From DASXUX01 sp036504595 (lineage in GTDB: Bacteria > Planctomycetota > SZUA-567 > H5-PLA8), in assembly GCA_036504595.1 (NCBI GenBank), contig DASXUX010000044.1, positions 68,114-132,113 on the forward strand: 64,000 nt of DNA, given 5' to 3'. Position numbers and translations under genes: made by a program. Below the pieces are notes generated by a model, which saw nothing but the letters and a program-made list of their open reading frames with translations, searched no databases and was not told where the DNA came from. Position 1 is the stretch's first letter. The number at the start of each line of letters is the position of its first letter. Shown in pieces: positions 43,401 to 53,126 of this stretch.

Positions 43401-44951
43401 ATGCTGAAACTCAACGTGGCGATTGTGTGGATGGTGGGGCTGCTGGCGGTTTCGCAGGCGGTGGGCGGCGACACCGGCAGGGACGCCGGCGCCACCCGGC
43501 CGAATATTTTGTACATCATGACGGATGACCACGCGGCTCACGCGATCAGCGCGTATGGGAGCAAGGTGAACCAGACGCCGAACATGGATCGTCTGGCGAC
43601 CGGCGGAATGCGGCTCGACCGGGTTTTCTGCACGAACTCGATCTGCACGCCAAGCCGCGCGACGATTTTGACGGGGAAGTACAGCCATCTGAACGGTTGT
43701 CCGACGTTCAACCGGCTCGACCCGGCCCAGCCAAACGTGGCGAAGTATCTGCAGGCCGGCGGGTATTACACGGGAATGATTGGGAAGTGGCACTTGGGCA
43801 GCGATCCGGCGGGGTTTGACAAATGGACGATTCTGCCGGGGCAGGGCGCGTACTTCAATCCGGCATTTTTGGAACCAGGCGGACGGCGCGTGGTCGAAGG
43901 CTACGTTACGAACATCATCACGGATCTGTCGATCGACTTCATCAAGAACCGGCCGAAAGACAAGCCGTTCTTCCTGATGTGCCACCACAAAGCTCCGCAC
44001 CGCAACTGGCAGCCTGAGCCGAAGTACGCGGAGGATTTCCGGAAGAAGCACATTCCCGAGCCTCCGACGCTGTGGGACGACTACGCGACGCGCACGGATG
44101 CGATTCACGAGAACCAGCAGCGCGTCTTCGACGATTTGACGCGCAACGACTTGAAGCTGATTCCGCCGGACGATCTGAAGGGGCCGGAGCGCGGCCGATG
44201 GTTGGGCGCCAAGCCGAAGGAAGTGGAGATCGTCGTTGATGGACAGAAGAAGACGCTGACGGGAAAGGAACTGAACGAGTGGAAGTATCAGCGCTACATG
44301 CAGGATTATCTGGCCTGCGTGCAGTCGGTCGATGACAACGTGGGGCGGCTGCTGGACTGGCTGGAGCAGAACAAGCTCAGCGAAAACACGGTCGTCATCT
44401 ACAGCAGCGATCAGGGATTTTATCTCGGCGATCATGGCATGTACGACAAGCGCTTCATGTACGAGGAATCGCTGCGGATGCCGTTCCTGGTTCGCTGGCC
44501 GGGCGTGATCAAGGGCGGTAGCGTGCAGGACGCGATGGCGATCAACACCGATTTCGCTCCGACATTCCTGGATATCGCTGGGCTGAAGATTCCCGAGGAC
44601 ATGCAGGGGCGAAGTCTGGTGCCGCTCTTTAAGGGAGAGAAGCCGGCGGACTGGCGGACGAGCATGTACTACCGCTACTACCACGATCCGGGCGATCACA
44701 ACACGCGCGCTCATTACGGCGTGCGGACGCAGACCCACAAGTTGATTTACTTCTGGAAGAAGGATCAGTGGGAACTGTACGACCTGACGAAGGATCCGAT
44801 GGAGTTGAAGAACATCTATGCCGACCCGGCTCAGAAGGAGACCGTGGAGAAACTGAAGGCGGAGATGTACCGGTTGAAGAAGGAATTGAAGGACGAAGAT
44901 CAGTTCGCGGACAAGCAGCCGCCGCATGGGGTGGACGGGCCGTTTAAGTAG
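43401..44951 (+). CDS. Formylglycine-type sulfatase, exported
   Basis: ATG 43401 follows GGAGGGAGG and opens a signal peptide (LNVAIVWMVGLLAVSQAVGG); 516 residues. PNILYIMTDDHAAHAIS gives the first metal acids, NSICTPSRATILTGKYSHLNG holds Cys 82 of the CxPSR motif that is turned into formylglycine, MIGKWHLGSDP and VIYSSDQGFYLGDHGMYDKR are further metal and sulfate-binding segments, and the C-terminus ends with WELYDLTKDPMELKNIY. It should remove sulfate from a polysaccharide outside the cytoplasm after activation by a formylglycine-generating enzyme, which is not in the window. Residues of about 24-32 (DTGRDAGAT) are coded by a dispersed repeat, and the stop codon belongs to another repeat. 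Confidence 0.94.
   Translation: MLKLNVAIVWMVGLLAVSQAVGGDTGRDAGATRPNILYIMTDDHAAHAISAYGSKVNQTPNMDRLATGGMRLDRVFCTNSICTPSRATILTGKYSHLNGCPTFNRLDPAQPNVAKYLQAGGYYTGMIGKWHLGSDPAGFDKWTILPGQGAYFNPAFLEPGGRRVVEGYVTNIITDLSIDFIKNRPKDKPFFLMCHHKAPHRNWQPEPKYAEDFRKKHIPEPPTLWDDYATRTDAIHENQQRVFDDLTRNDLKLIPPDDLKGPERGRWLGAKPKEVEIVVDGQKKTLTGKELNEWKYQRYMQDYLACVQSVDDNVGRLLDWLEQNKLSENTVVIYSSDQGFYLGDHGMYDKRFMYEESLRMPFLVRWPGVIKGGSVQDAMAINTDFAPTFLDIAGLKIPEDMQGRSLVPLFKGEKPADWRTSMYYRYYHDPGDHNTRAHYGVRTQTHKLIYFWKKDQWELYDLTKDPMELKNIYADPAQKETVEKLKAEMYRLKKELKDEDQFADKQPPHGVDGPFK
43472..43494. repeat. In-frame GC-rich palindrome in the sulfatase gene
   Basis: ACACCGGCAGGGACGCCGGC, sharing 19 bases with the complement of the GH127 element at 24340. 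It lies directly after the signal peptide. Confidence 0.75.
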
Positions 44952-45072
44952 CGCAATCCTCCTGGATTCCGGCGCTGTTTTTTGAACCGCAAAGGCGCGA
45001 AGGCGCGAAGAACGGCGGGGACGGGGCGAAACGGCGTGGCAGAGTCAAGTAGCGCAATCCTCCTGGATTGCG
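44946..45072. repeat. Two CGCAATCC palindromes flanking an octamer array
   Basis: AAGTAGCGCAATCCTCC at 44946 and again at 45047, identical over 23 bases; the second has the complete palindrome. The first supplies the TAG stop codon (44949-44951) of the sulfatase. Between them are three 8-base units (CGCAAAGG, CGCGAAGG, CGCGAAGA; 44988-45011). Confidence 0.85.
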
Positions 45073-45165
45073 CACGGAAAACAGGCAGCAGCGGTAGTCC
45101 CTTCGTGCGTGGATCTTGTGTTTTTTGGCGAAGACTTTGAGATTCGAAACAGTGCAGCCACACAG

Positions 45166-45340
45166 CCCCAAATGGGGCGCACTATAAAAGCTCACGAAGT
45201 GAGCGCCGCCTTGGATCCCAGCGCCCCATGATTCCGTCGCCCTGCAGGGGCAAAACATAAGCGCACTCAGAGTTGTGTAGAAACGAATGGCATAAGGTGC
45301 GGGGTCGCATGACCTTGCGTGTCAAAAGCCTCGCAGAGGC
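45166..45340. repeat. Chain of short hairpins before the IS1380 element
   Basis: CCCCA-AAT-GGGG near 45166, GCTCAC-GAA-GTGAGC (45190-45204), CCCTGCAGGG (45240-45249) and GCCTC-GCA-GAGGC (45328-45340). No gene is seen in 44952-45383; the stretch is repeat-rich spacer. Confidence 0.7.
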
Positions 45341-45383
45341 GACACAACGATTCCACAGAAGGACTGAACACCGCCGCAGCTAG

Positions 45384-47093
45384 CCCGCATTTCTCACTGC
45401 TGCGGAGCTTGAGCGCGAACGTGGTGATCGGCGGGCTTCGGCGATAGCTGGGGCGTCAGGAAGATCATGACGCATGCCGGCGCGGCTGCGATGGCCGCCC
45501 AGAAAGCGGTTTTTTCGGCTTTGGGGCGGAGTATCTCTGCGTTCGTTATATTTGAGCCTTGTGTGGCGACTGCCAAGGTTCTCAGCACCGCAGCGGGATT
45601 GCGCGAAGGCGCTGGTACACGTCAGACAGAAGTTGTTTCAGTGGGTAGCCGGCCGCGAGCGAGAGCCAGATGCAGCGCACGCTGACCTTGATCTGCGCGC
45701 CGATTTTCAGCAGCTTCAGGCGGATGGTTTGGCACTGAGCGTGTTCAAGATCGGTGCCGTGCAATCCGAGTCTGCGCAGCGCGTGCATCAGAACGTAGGC
45801 GATCGAAGAGAACCACAGCCGCAGTTGGTTGGCCCTCATCGTCGCGGCGCTCGTGCGATCGGCGAACAGATAAAGCTGTTGCTCCTTGATGCGATTTTCC
45901 ATTTCGCCGCGCGCGCAATAGGTGTCCTCGTACAGCGTCCGTGCGTCCTGTTCGCGCAGCGGCAAGTTGCTCACCACAAAACGCGGGTTGGCGCCTTTCT
46001 CCAGGTGCTCCGCCTTGCCCACGACGCGGCGCGGCTGACGCCAAGTCTTCAGCGTCTGATAAACAAAATCTTTGAACACGCGCGCAGCCTTGCCGATGGC
46101 TTCAAACTTTTGCTTGGCGCGCTCCATTTCTGGCGCGAGTTCCTGCTCGAGCCGAACGTTCCGCGCGAGGCCGAAGATATAATAGAGTCCGTTGTCTTCG
46201 CAGAACGTCATCAAGTGCTCGCGGCAAAACCCTGAGTCGCCGCGCAGGATGATCCGCGTCTGCGGCCAGCGCTGCCGGATGCGCGCGACGATGCGCCGAA
46301 GCTGCTTGAGCGCGCCGGCGGCCCCGTCGATGTTCGCCGGTCGCAGGCGCGCGCAGAGCAGATGTTCGCCGCAAAAAATGTAAAGCGGCAGATAGCAGTA
46401 TTCTTTGTAGTAGCCGTGAAAGAACCGGCCTTGCTGCTGCCCGTGAATCGGATCGTCGGTCGCGTCCAGGTCCAGCACGATCTCGCTCGGCGGCGTCGCG
46501 AGCGCCTGCAGAAAGAGATCGACGAACAGATCCTCGATTGCCGTTCGATGGTAAACGATTTTTTTGTAGCGGCTCGCGGCGCTGGCATCCGCCGGCGTCA
46601 GTTCCAGCCGGTTGAGCGTACTTTTGCCCGCCAGCGCCTTGCCCCGATCGCGCGCCTGGACGCGGCTTTCACCGAGCGGATCGGAGTGTCCGACCAACAC
46701 GGCCATCAACGGATCGGCGCGAAGCTCGTCGTGATCATTGAGGTCCTCGTAACCGAGCGCCAGGCCATACACGCGCTGCGCCACAAGCGCGAAGAGCAAA
46801 TGCTCGATGCGCTCCGGGTCGCGGTGGTCGGTGAAACACGCCGCGAATTGCCGGATGATTCCGGTGCGCAGTTCGACCTCCCGCAACAGCGCCGCCCCGG
46901 CGTCGGAGGTGATGTTTCCGCCGTCGAATCGCCCCACTACCGCACGCCGGCCAAGGCTGTGGAAATCGAAACTGCGCTGGTTACACTCTGTCATCGCAAG
47001 GCCGTCCTCGTTTCCAGACATCAAAATGTTCCAAGCAAACACTTTGTGTCAGAAACAGCGGCCTTGTCTTATTCATTCGGTGAGAAATGCGGG
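45384..47093 (-). mobile_element. IS1380-family insertion sequence
   Basis: The ends are CCCGCATTTCTCAC (45384-45397) and its exact complement GTGAGAAATGCGGG (47080-47093); with TAG/TAA included the match is 16 of 17. Length is about 1.71 kb, usual for IS1380. One transposase gene fills most of it. I see no target-site duplication. About 185 bases between the transposase stop codon and the left end are not explained. Confidence 0.88.
45582..46994 (-). CDS. IS1380-family transposase
   Basis: ATG 46994 with GAGGA upstream; 470 residues. The N-terminus (FDGGNITSDAGAALLREVE) is typical of the family. The DDE residues appear in VLDLDATDDPIHG, ILRGDSGFCRE and YCARGEMENRIKE. The frame is intact from start to stop with no visible inactivating change, so the element may still be active. 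It catalyses cut-and-paste transposition of the surrounding element. Confidence 0.93.
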   Translation of the reverse strand: MTECNQRSFDFHSLGRRAVVGRFDGGNITSDAGAALLREVELRTGIIRQFAACFTDHRDPERIEHLLFALVAQRVYGLALGYEDLNDHDELRADPLMAVLVGHSDPLGESRVQARDRGKALAGKSTLNRLELTPADASAASRYKKIVYHRTAIEDLFVDLFLQALATPPSEIVLDLDATDDPIHGQQQGRFFHGYYKEYCYLPLYIFCGEHLLCARLRPANIDGAAGALKQLRRIVARIRQRWPQTRIILRGDSGFCREHLMTFCEDNGLYYIFGLARNVRLEQELAPEMERAKQKFEAIGKAARVFKDFVYQTLKTWRQPRRVVGKAEHLEKGANPRFVVSNLPLREQDARTLYEDTYCARGEMENRIKEQQLYLFADRTSAATMRANQLRLWFSSIAYVLMHALRRLGLHGTDLEHAQCQTIRLKLLKIGAQIKVSVRCIWLSLAAGYPLKQLLSDVYQRLRAIPLRC

Positions 47094-47344
47094 TTAATGC
47101 AAAACAGCATCTTACTTTTCAGCACCGCAATCTGAATTTGGCCGCCGCGCAGTATCACGTGATCAGTTCCAAGGCGGGACGGGCCGGCTTCCCGCGAGCG
47201 CCAAGTCCCCTCCTTTGAACGCGAGTTGTGATGACTGCCAAGCCACAATCGTCCACAGAGCTCATAGTCGAGTAGGGCTTAGCGATACTTCGCCGCGCGC
47301 TTGTTTAGCGCGGTTATGTGGGTCGCCCCATTTTGGTTGAGAAG

Positions 47345-47363
47345 TCTTCCAAAACTTGGAAGA
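47345..47363. promoter_or_regulatory. Perfect 8-bp inverted repeat upstream of the histidine kinases
   Basis: TCTTCCAA-AAC-TTGGAAGA, a 19-base dyad in the spacer after the IS1380 element. It has the size of a dimeric regulator's operator, but its distance (about 370 bases) from the kinase start leaves the target open. Confidence 0.35.
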
Positions 47364-47479
47364 ACCGCGGCGCACTAAAACATATCCACAGGGGGGATTT
47401 TGTGACTCGTTCGACTACGAGCCTAAGTCAAGGCGCATCTCGATGGCCCGCTGGAGCACAACACAGGTTTGTACCAACA

Positions 47480-47680
47480 TCGCTCTCCCCCGGCGATATG
47501 GATGGTTATGCCTTTGCCTTCGACCCGGCTTGACCCAGCGCTCAAGGCAGCGTACCTGATTGCGATGACTGGATATGGGCAGGAAGAAGACCGCAAATAC
47601 GCGAAGGAGGTTGCCTTCGATCCGCATCTGACCAAACCCGTCGATCCGAACGGTTGGAGTTTGGCGGAAGTCGCCGGTAG
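47480..47680 (+). pseudogene. Receiver-domain remnant, frameshifted
   Basis: SPGDMDGYAFAFDPA in one frame and, after a shift, AAYLIAMTGYGQEEDRKYAK with PHLTKPVDPN in another. These match the end of the second receiver domain of the next gene (YLVAITGYGQNEDKRCAQDA, then HMTKPVD). It is the 3' part of a paralogous receiver, broken by at least one frameshift and lacking its N-terminal half. The IS1380 insertion is about 390 bases upstream. The remainder of 47094-47733 shows no gene. Confidence 0.75.
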
Positions 47681-47733
47681 GAACGGAGCGCCCGAACGTA
47701 TGCCGAATGTGTTGATTGCGGAAAGAGGTGCAT

Positions 47734-49773
47734 ATGTCCCGCGCGATTATTGTTGATGACAACGCCCAGAACCTTTACCTACTTGACGCGGTTCTGAAAG
47801 CGAATTCTTACACCGTCTTTCAGGCGCAGAATGGTGTCGAGGCATTGGAATATGCGCGCCAGTTTCCGCCCGACGTGATCATCTCCGACATCCTGATGCC
47901 CGTAATGGACGGCTTTTCATTGTGCCGAGAATGGAAAGCAGACCCGGTATTGCGGAAAATCCCATTTGTCTTTTACACTGCAACGTATACGGACCCGCAG
48001 GACGAAGCGTTTGCCATCAGTTTGGGGGCTGATAGCTTCATCGCAAAACCGATCGAGCCGGAAGACTTCATGCAGGCAATTCGCTGCGCGCTGCAAACAA
48101 CTCAGGCGGGGGAACTGCAGCCGGCCCGCGCGCCCGAGCTCGAAGAAACGGGTCTTTTGCGGCAGTACAATACCGTGTTGATCCGTAAACTTGAAGACAA
48201 GGTCGCGCAGTTGGAAGAAGCTAACTGCGCGCTGCTCGAACAGAAGAATCTAATCCAGGGAGTAATGGACTCAGTCGGTGCGCATATCGCGGTGCTGGAC
48301 AGCAACGGTAAACTCGTCAGCACAAACTCGGCATGGTCTTCATTCGCGCGCGAGCATAACGATAGTGTTCAAGCCCATGCACTCCAGTCCAACGATTATT
48401 GTGAAGCCCTTGGTGCTGCGGGAACCGTTGGGGTGCAATTGGCCACTGGCATTCAGGAGGTACTGCGCGGCGAGAAAGCAAGTGTCGAGGCAGAATTCGA
48501 CTGTCAAACGGTAAAGGGCCGGCGTTGGTTTCTAGTCAGAGTAAGCCCGCTCGCACTGCAAGCTGGTGGGGCAGTACTGGCCTATTTCGACATCTCAGAA
48601 CAAAAACAGGCTGAGATTTTGCTCCAAGACGCAGCACGCCACAAAGACGAGTTCCTGGCGATGCTAGGTCACGAGTTACGTAACCCCTTGGCTCCGATCT
48701 GCAATGCCGTCCACATACTGAAACTGCTCGGCTCAACGGATGCGCGGGTGAAGCACGCCCGAGAAATGATCGAACGACAAGCACATCACCTGTGTAAGAT
48801 CGTAGACGACTTACTCGATGTCGCCAGGCTGACTCGTGGCAAGACTATGCTACACAAAGAACGAATCGATCTGGCGCACATCGTTCGCACAACGATAGAG
48901 GACTTTCGCGACGAAATTGAAAGGCGCGGCTTACAACTGCAGGCCAATCTTCCTGCCTGCCCGCTCTGGATGGAGGGCGATGCCACTCGCATTGCGCAAG
49001 TAGTCACTAATCTTCTGCATAACGCCCAGAAATTCACCGACAAAGGGAGCATCAAGATTGACTTGAAGGCCACCGCTGACAGCAAGGCCGGCGTGTTGAC
49101 CGTACAAGATACGGGAATCGGCATGACGGTAGAGACCTTGGCGAGGGTCTTTGTGCCGTTTGTGCAGGCCAACGTGGACTTGGCGCGGAGTCGGGGCGGC
49201 GGCGTGGGATTGGGAACAGCCCTAGTAAAACAATTGGTGGAACTTCACGGCGGAACCGTAGAGGTCGCAAGCGAGGGCTTGGGGCGAGGATCTCGCTTCG
49301 CCATCCATGTCCCTCTCATCAATGGATCTTCTGTGGGAACGCCGGAGGCCACAGCAGGTGTGGCAATTGGCAGCAAAAGAGTTCTGGTGATAGAAGACAA
49401 CCTCGATGCCGCGGAGAGCCTCCGCATGCTTCTGGATATGCACGGTGCCCTCGTGGAAATCGCAACGGATGGGATCTCGGGCCTGAGAAAGGCCAACGAG
49501 TGGAAGCCAGACATTGTGCTTTGTGATATTGGGCTGCCCGGCGGAATGGACGGTTACGCTGTCGCTCGTGCTATTCGCAGTTCCCGGGAAACCCACCCCA
49601 TTTATTTGGTCGCGATTACGGGTTATGGCCAGAATGAAGATAAGCGCTGCGCGCAAGATGCAGGTTTCAATCTGCACATGACAAAACCAGTTGACGTATC
49701 GGCATTGATGCGCGTGCTGGCGACAGCGAGCACGGGCGGACCCCATCCATTTGAAAAATGCGAAAATGAATAG
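47734..49773 (+). CDS. Hybrid histidine kinase, REC-PAS-HisKA-HATPase-REC
   Basis: ATG 47734 (AAAGAGGT upstream); 679 residues. Receiver 1 at 1-120 has Asp 8, Asp 9, the phosphoacceptor Asp 52 (DVIISDILMPVMDG) and Lys 105. A short coiled coil (KLEDKVAQLEEANCALLEQK) leads to a PAS-like domain (about 175-295). HisKA has His 313 in AMLGHELRNPLAPI. The ATPase part shows VVTNLLHNAQKFTD, VQDTGIGM and GGGVGLGTALVKQ. Receiver 2 at about 555-670 has VLCDIGLPGGMDGYA. No membrane segment is seen, so it is cytoplasmic and probably takes its signal through receiver 1 or PAS. It overlaps the next kinase gene. Confidence 0.94.
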   Translation: MSRAIIVDDNAQNLYLLDAVLKANSYTVFQAQNGVEALEYARQFPPDVIISDILMPVMDGFSLCREWKADPVLRKIPFVFYTATYTDPQDEAFAISLGADSFIAKPIEPEDFMQAIRCALQTTQAGELQPARAPELEETGLLRQYNTVLIRKLEDKVAQLEEANCALLEQKNLIQGVMDSVGAHIAVLDSNGKLVSTNSAWSSFAREHNDSVQAHALQSNDYCEALGAAGTVGVQLATGIQEVLRGEKASVEAEFDCQTVKGRRWFLVRVSPLALQAGGAVLAYFDISEQKQAEILLQDAARHKDEFLAMLGHELRNPLAPICNAVHILKLLGSTDARVKHAREMIERQAHHLCKIVDDLLDVARLTRGKTMLHKERIDLAHIVRTTIEDFRDEIERRGLQLQANLPACPLWMEGDATRIAQVVTNLLHNAQKFTDKGSIKIDLKATADSKAGVLTVQDTGIGMTVETLARVFVPFVQANVDLARSRGGGVGLGTALVKQLVELHGGTVEVASEGLGRGSRFAIHVPLINGSSVGTPEATAGVAIGSKRVLVIEDNLDAAESLRMLLDMHGALVEIATDGISGLRKANEWKPDIVLCDIGLPGGMDGYAVARAIRSSRETHPIYLVAITGYGQNEDKRCAQDAGFNLHMTKPVDVSALMRVLATASTGGPHPFEKCENE

Positions 49774-52666
49774 TTTGGGCGCCAAGTCCCGTCTCGTTTC
49801 ATCGCTAATCGGCATCTTGGTGGTTGCTGCCGTGTATGCTGTGACGGCCAAGGTAAGCTTCTTGTTTACCATTCCTCCAGGCAACATCTCCCCAATCTTC
49901 CCAGCCGCCGGCGTCGCGCTTGCGGCCGTGATGGTTCTGGGGCGCAAGGCCCTGATCGGGATCTGGCTCGGCGCCTTTTTGGCAAATACCATTTCGTTGA
50001 TGGAAGGCTCGCTGTCGTCCGCCCCCAGACGGCTGCCAGACCTGTTGGTGGGGGTATTTATTGGTCTTGGCGCCATGTCCGGCGCGGCGGCGGCGGCATT
50101 CCTGGTCCGGCGTTTCTGCAAGGACGAACATCCCCTGCTAGGGGGGCGGAATGTGTTGATCCTGGTGTCGGTTGGCGCATTAGCCTGCTGTACGATTAGC
50201 CCTACGATCGGAGTGCTTGGTCTGTCGTTGGAGGGCGATGTTCCTTGGGATCGGTTCGGCTACTCATGGGTGACTTGGTGGGTTGGAGATACGGCCGGGA
50301 CACTGATCGCCGCTCCGCTAATCCTGGCGTGGCAGCAGCGTCTCCATTTTCGCATGAACGTCTGGCGTGTTCTAGAGGCGGCGGCGCTAGGAGGCACGAC
50401 GCTGCTGGTTTGCTTCTCTGTCTTTTTTCGGAAGACACCCTTTGAATATGGGCTCTTGCCTTTGTTGCTCTGGGCGGCATTTCGTTTCGGTATGCGCGGC
50501 ACGTCAACGACAGCCTCCATTATTGCACTGCTTGCCACGATCGGCACCAGTCGAGGCAGCAGTCCCTTCGTGGGGGGCACGACCAATGAATCACTCCTGC
50601 TTCTTAATTCATTCTTGGGTGTGACCATTATCTGCGCCCTCTTTTTCGCAGGAATAATAGAAGAACGAAGGCGGTCGAATGAGGATCTGTACACACTGAA
50701 CCGAGCGCTCCGAATAAGCGAGGAACGGTTGCGTCTGCTCGGCGACAACCTGCCCGACAGCTACGTTTATCAATACACATCTAAACCGGACGGAACGCCA
50801 CAATTCCTTTATCTCAGTGCCGGCGTAGAACGCATGCATGGGGTCAAAGTGGAAGGCGTGTTGCGCGACGCGAGCGTGCTGCTGCAGCAGATCGCTTCCG
50901 AGCAGGCGGTGGCAATGCACGCGGCGGAGGCGGCCAGCCTCCAGAATCTGACGGACTTCACGATGGAACTGCGCATGCGCCGCCCCGATGGACAGTGGCG
51001 CTGGGTGCAAGTGTGCTCGCGCCCCCGCCGGACATCCAACGGACAATTCCTGTGGGACGGCGTGGCCACAGACGTCACCGCGCGCAAGCAAGCAGAAGAG
51101 GCGTGCAGCGAAAGTGAACGGAAGTATCGCGAACTGGTGGAGAATGCCAACAGCATTATCCTGCATTGGACGCGCGACGGGAGGATCATCTTCCTGAACG
51201 AATTTGGCCAGCGCTTCTTCGGCTACACGGAAAACGAGATATGTGGCCGGCATGTAATCGGCACAATCGTCCCAAAAGGCGAGACCGGCGGCCGGGATCT
51301 GTCCTACCTAATGGACGAGATCTGTGCGAACCCAATGGCGTTCGAGCAGAACGTCAATGAAAACATACGTCGCAACGGCGAACGCGTCTGGATCGCCTGG
51401 ACCAACAAGGTTGTGCTGGACCCGCAAGGCCATGTATCGGAAATCTTAAGCATCGGCACGGACATCACGGCGCGCAAAAAGGCCGAGGAAGCATTGCGCG
51501 CCAGAGAAGCTCAGCTCTCAATAATTCATGACAACAGCTACGATGTCATGTTCGCCATTGGCGTAGAACCCGAAGATCATTTCCGGTTCGTCTCGGTCAA
51601 CCAAAGATTCACGGAAGCGACCGGGCTGCGACAAGATCAGGTGGTCGGCAAGCTCGTTCAAGAAATCATTCCAGAACAGGCGTGCGCTCTCGTTGTGGAA
51701 AGATACAAGGATGCCATTCGGAACAAACAGCCGGTCCACTGGGAGGAAGTTTCCGTCTATCCTACCGGGAAGAAAACTGGCGATGTTACTGTAGCACCGG
51801 TCTTCGATGCGGACGGGCACTGCACGCAACTGATCGGGACAGTACACGACGTCACTACGCGCAAGCAGGCGGAGGAAGAACTGCGAGCGATCCAAACGAG
51901 CCTGGAGCAGCGCGTCATCGCACGCACTGCAGAACTGGCCGTGGCCCGGGACCGCGCCGAAGCCGCCGATCGAACCAAGTCCGCCTTCCTCGCTACCATG
52001 TCCCACGAGTTACGCACGCCACTCAACTCTATCATCGGCTTTACCGGGCTTATGCTACAGGGCATCGCCGGGCCACTGAACGAGGAGCAAACCAAACAAC
52101 TCCGCATGGTGAAGGACAGCGGGCAACACCTGCTGGCTCTCATTAACGACGTGCTGGACATCTCCAAGATCGAGGCCGGCCAAGTCGAGATCTACCGCGC
52201 GTCGTTCGAGCTGTCTGCATCCATTCAGAAAGTCGTCCAAACCGTGGCGCCGCTCGCCGACAAGAAACACCTATTGCTAGTGACTCACGTTGCGGCCGAT
52301 GTGGGGCAAGTGAACAGCGACCGCCGGCGCGTCGAGCAAGTACTACTGAACCTGCTGAGCAATGCGATCAAGTTCACAGAACGCGGCGAGGTAACCGTGT
52401 CGGCACGAGTCGTGCCAAGCGCAGTCATGATTTCGGTGGCCGACACCGGCATGGGCATCAAATCCGAAGATCTGGGCAAACTCTTCCAGCCGTTTCGCCA
52501 GCTTGACACCGGCCTGACGCGCCAGCACGAAGGGACGGGCCTGGGGCTGGCCATCTGCAAGCGGTTGGTCGAGCGGATGGGCGGTGCGATTATGGTTCAG
52601 AGCGTATTGGGCCAGGGCAGCTCATTCAGTTTCACCCTGCCACTTCACGCGGAAAGAGAGTCATGA
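49766..52666 (+). CDS. MASE1-PAS-PAS-PAS sensor histidine kinase
   Basis: ATG 49766 overlaps the upstream gene by 8 bases (TTG 49751 is also possible); 966 residues. The first 300 residues form a MASE1 membrane sensor of about eight helices (TIPPGNISPIFPAAGVALA, then LGRKALIGIWLGAFLAN, LPLLLWAAFRFGMRGT). Three PAS domains follow, each closing with an ITARKKAEE-like linker. HisKA has the His in ATMSHELRTPLNSIIGF (about 747); the ATPase has LLNLLSNAIKFTE, VADTGMGI and GTGLGLAICK. It has no receiver of its own; the single-receiver gene overlapping its end is the obvious partner. The signal is unknown. Confidence 0.94.
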   Translation: MNSLGAKSRLVSSLIGILVVAAVYAVTAKVSFLFTIPPGNISPIFPAAGVALAAVMVLGRKALIGIWLGAFLANTISLMEGSLSSAPRRLPDLLVGVFIGLGAMSGAAAAAFLVRRFCKDEHPLLGGRNVLILVSVGALACCTISPTIGVLGLSLEGDVPWDRFGYSWVTWWVGDTAGTLIAAPLILAWQQRLHFRMNVWRVLEAAALGGTTLLVCFSVFFRKTPFEYGLLPLLLWAAFRFGMRGTSTTASIIALLATIGTSRGSSPFVGGTTNESLLLLNSFLGVTIICALFFAGIIEERRRSNEDLYTLNRALRISEERLRLLGDNLPDSYVYQYTSKPDGTPQFLYLSAGVERMHGVKVEGVLRDASVLLQQIASEQAVAMHAAEAASLQNLTDFTMELRMRRPDGQWRWVQVCSRPRRTSNGQFLWDGVATDVTARKQAEEACSESERKYRELVENANSIILHWTRDGRIIFLNEFGQRFFGYTENEICGRHVIGTIVPKGETGGRDLSYLMDEICANPMAFEQNVNENIRRNGERVWIAWTNKVVLDPQGHVSEILSIGTDITARKKAEEALRAREAQLSIIHDNSYDVMFAIGVEPEDHFRFVSVNQRFTEATGLRQDQVVGKLVQEIIPEQACALVVERYKDAIRNKQPVHWEEVSVYPTGKKTGDVTVAPVFDADGHCTQLIGTVHDVTTRKQAEEELRAIQTSLEQRVIARTAELAVARDRAEAADRTKSAFLATMSHELRTPLNSIIGFTGLMLQGIAGPLNEEQTKQLRMVKDSGQHLLALINDVLDISKIEAGQVEIYRASFELSASIQKVVQTVAPLADKKHLLLVTHVAADVGQVNSDRRRVEQVLLNLLSNAIKFTERGEVTVSARVVPSAVMISVADTGMGIKSEDLGKLFQPFRQLDTGLTRQHEGTGLGLAICKRLVERMGGAIMVQSVLGQGSSFSFTLPLHAERES

Positions 52667-53058
52667 AACCGACCATTCTTGTTATCGAAGACAATGAGCA
52701 GAATCTCTACCTCGCCACATTCTTGCTGAAACAGAGCGGCTTCGAGGTGGTCCCAGCCCGAAGTGGACCGGAGGGGATCGAACTTGCCGGCCGCATCCAT
52801 CCCGACCTCATTATCCTCGACATCCAATTACCGCAGATGGACGGTTACGCCGTTGCGCGAGCGTTGAGACGGGACGTTGCCCTGCAGGACGTGTCCATCG
52901 TGGCGGTCACGTCCTACGCGATGCCTGGCGACCGGGAGCGCGCTCTAGAGGCGGGCTGCGACGGGTACATTGAGAAGCCCATTGACCCCGACACGTTCAG
53001 GAGCCAAGTCGCCGAGTATCTGAAGCCCCGGCCTGAGAGTGGAGAAGCGCGCGCATGA
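52663..53058 (+). CDS. Single-domain response regulator (DivK-like)
   Basis: 131 residues, overlapping the kinase stop codon by 4 bases (ATGA). Receiver motifs: VIEDNEQN acids, phosphoacceptor Asp in LIILDIQLPQMDGYA, Thr in VAVTSYAMPGDRE and Lys in GYIEKPIDPDTF. There is no output domain, so it acts through protein contacts, as DivK-type regulators do. It is probably phosphorylated by the kinase encoded just upstream. Another receiver start (53055) overlaps its end. Confidence 0.93.
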   Translation: MKPTILVIEDNEQNLYLATFLLKQSGFEVVPARSGPEGIELAGRIHPDLIILDIQLPQMDGYAVARALRRDVALQDVSIVAVTSYAMPGDRERALEAGCDGYIEKPIDPDTFRSQVAEYLKPRPESGEARA

Positions 53059-53126
53059 TCCTCGTCGTCGTGGACGACAACGCGTCACAACTCTTTCAAA
53101 GTTCGGTTCTCTTAGCCTCGGGCTAG
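53055..53126 (+). pseudogene. Truncated receiver-domain start
   Basis: ATG 53055 overlaps the preceding stop codon and encodes ILVVVDDNASQLFQSSVLLA before a TAG at 53124. ILVVVDDN is the usual beginning of a receiver domain. After this the similarity stops, so a fourth signalling gene of the operon has lost nearly all of its sequence. Confidence 0.65.
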
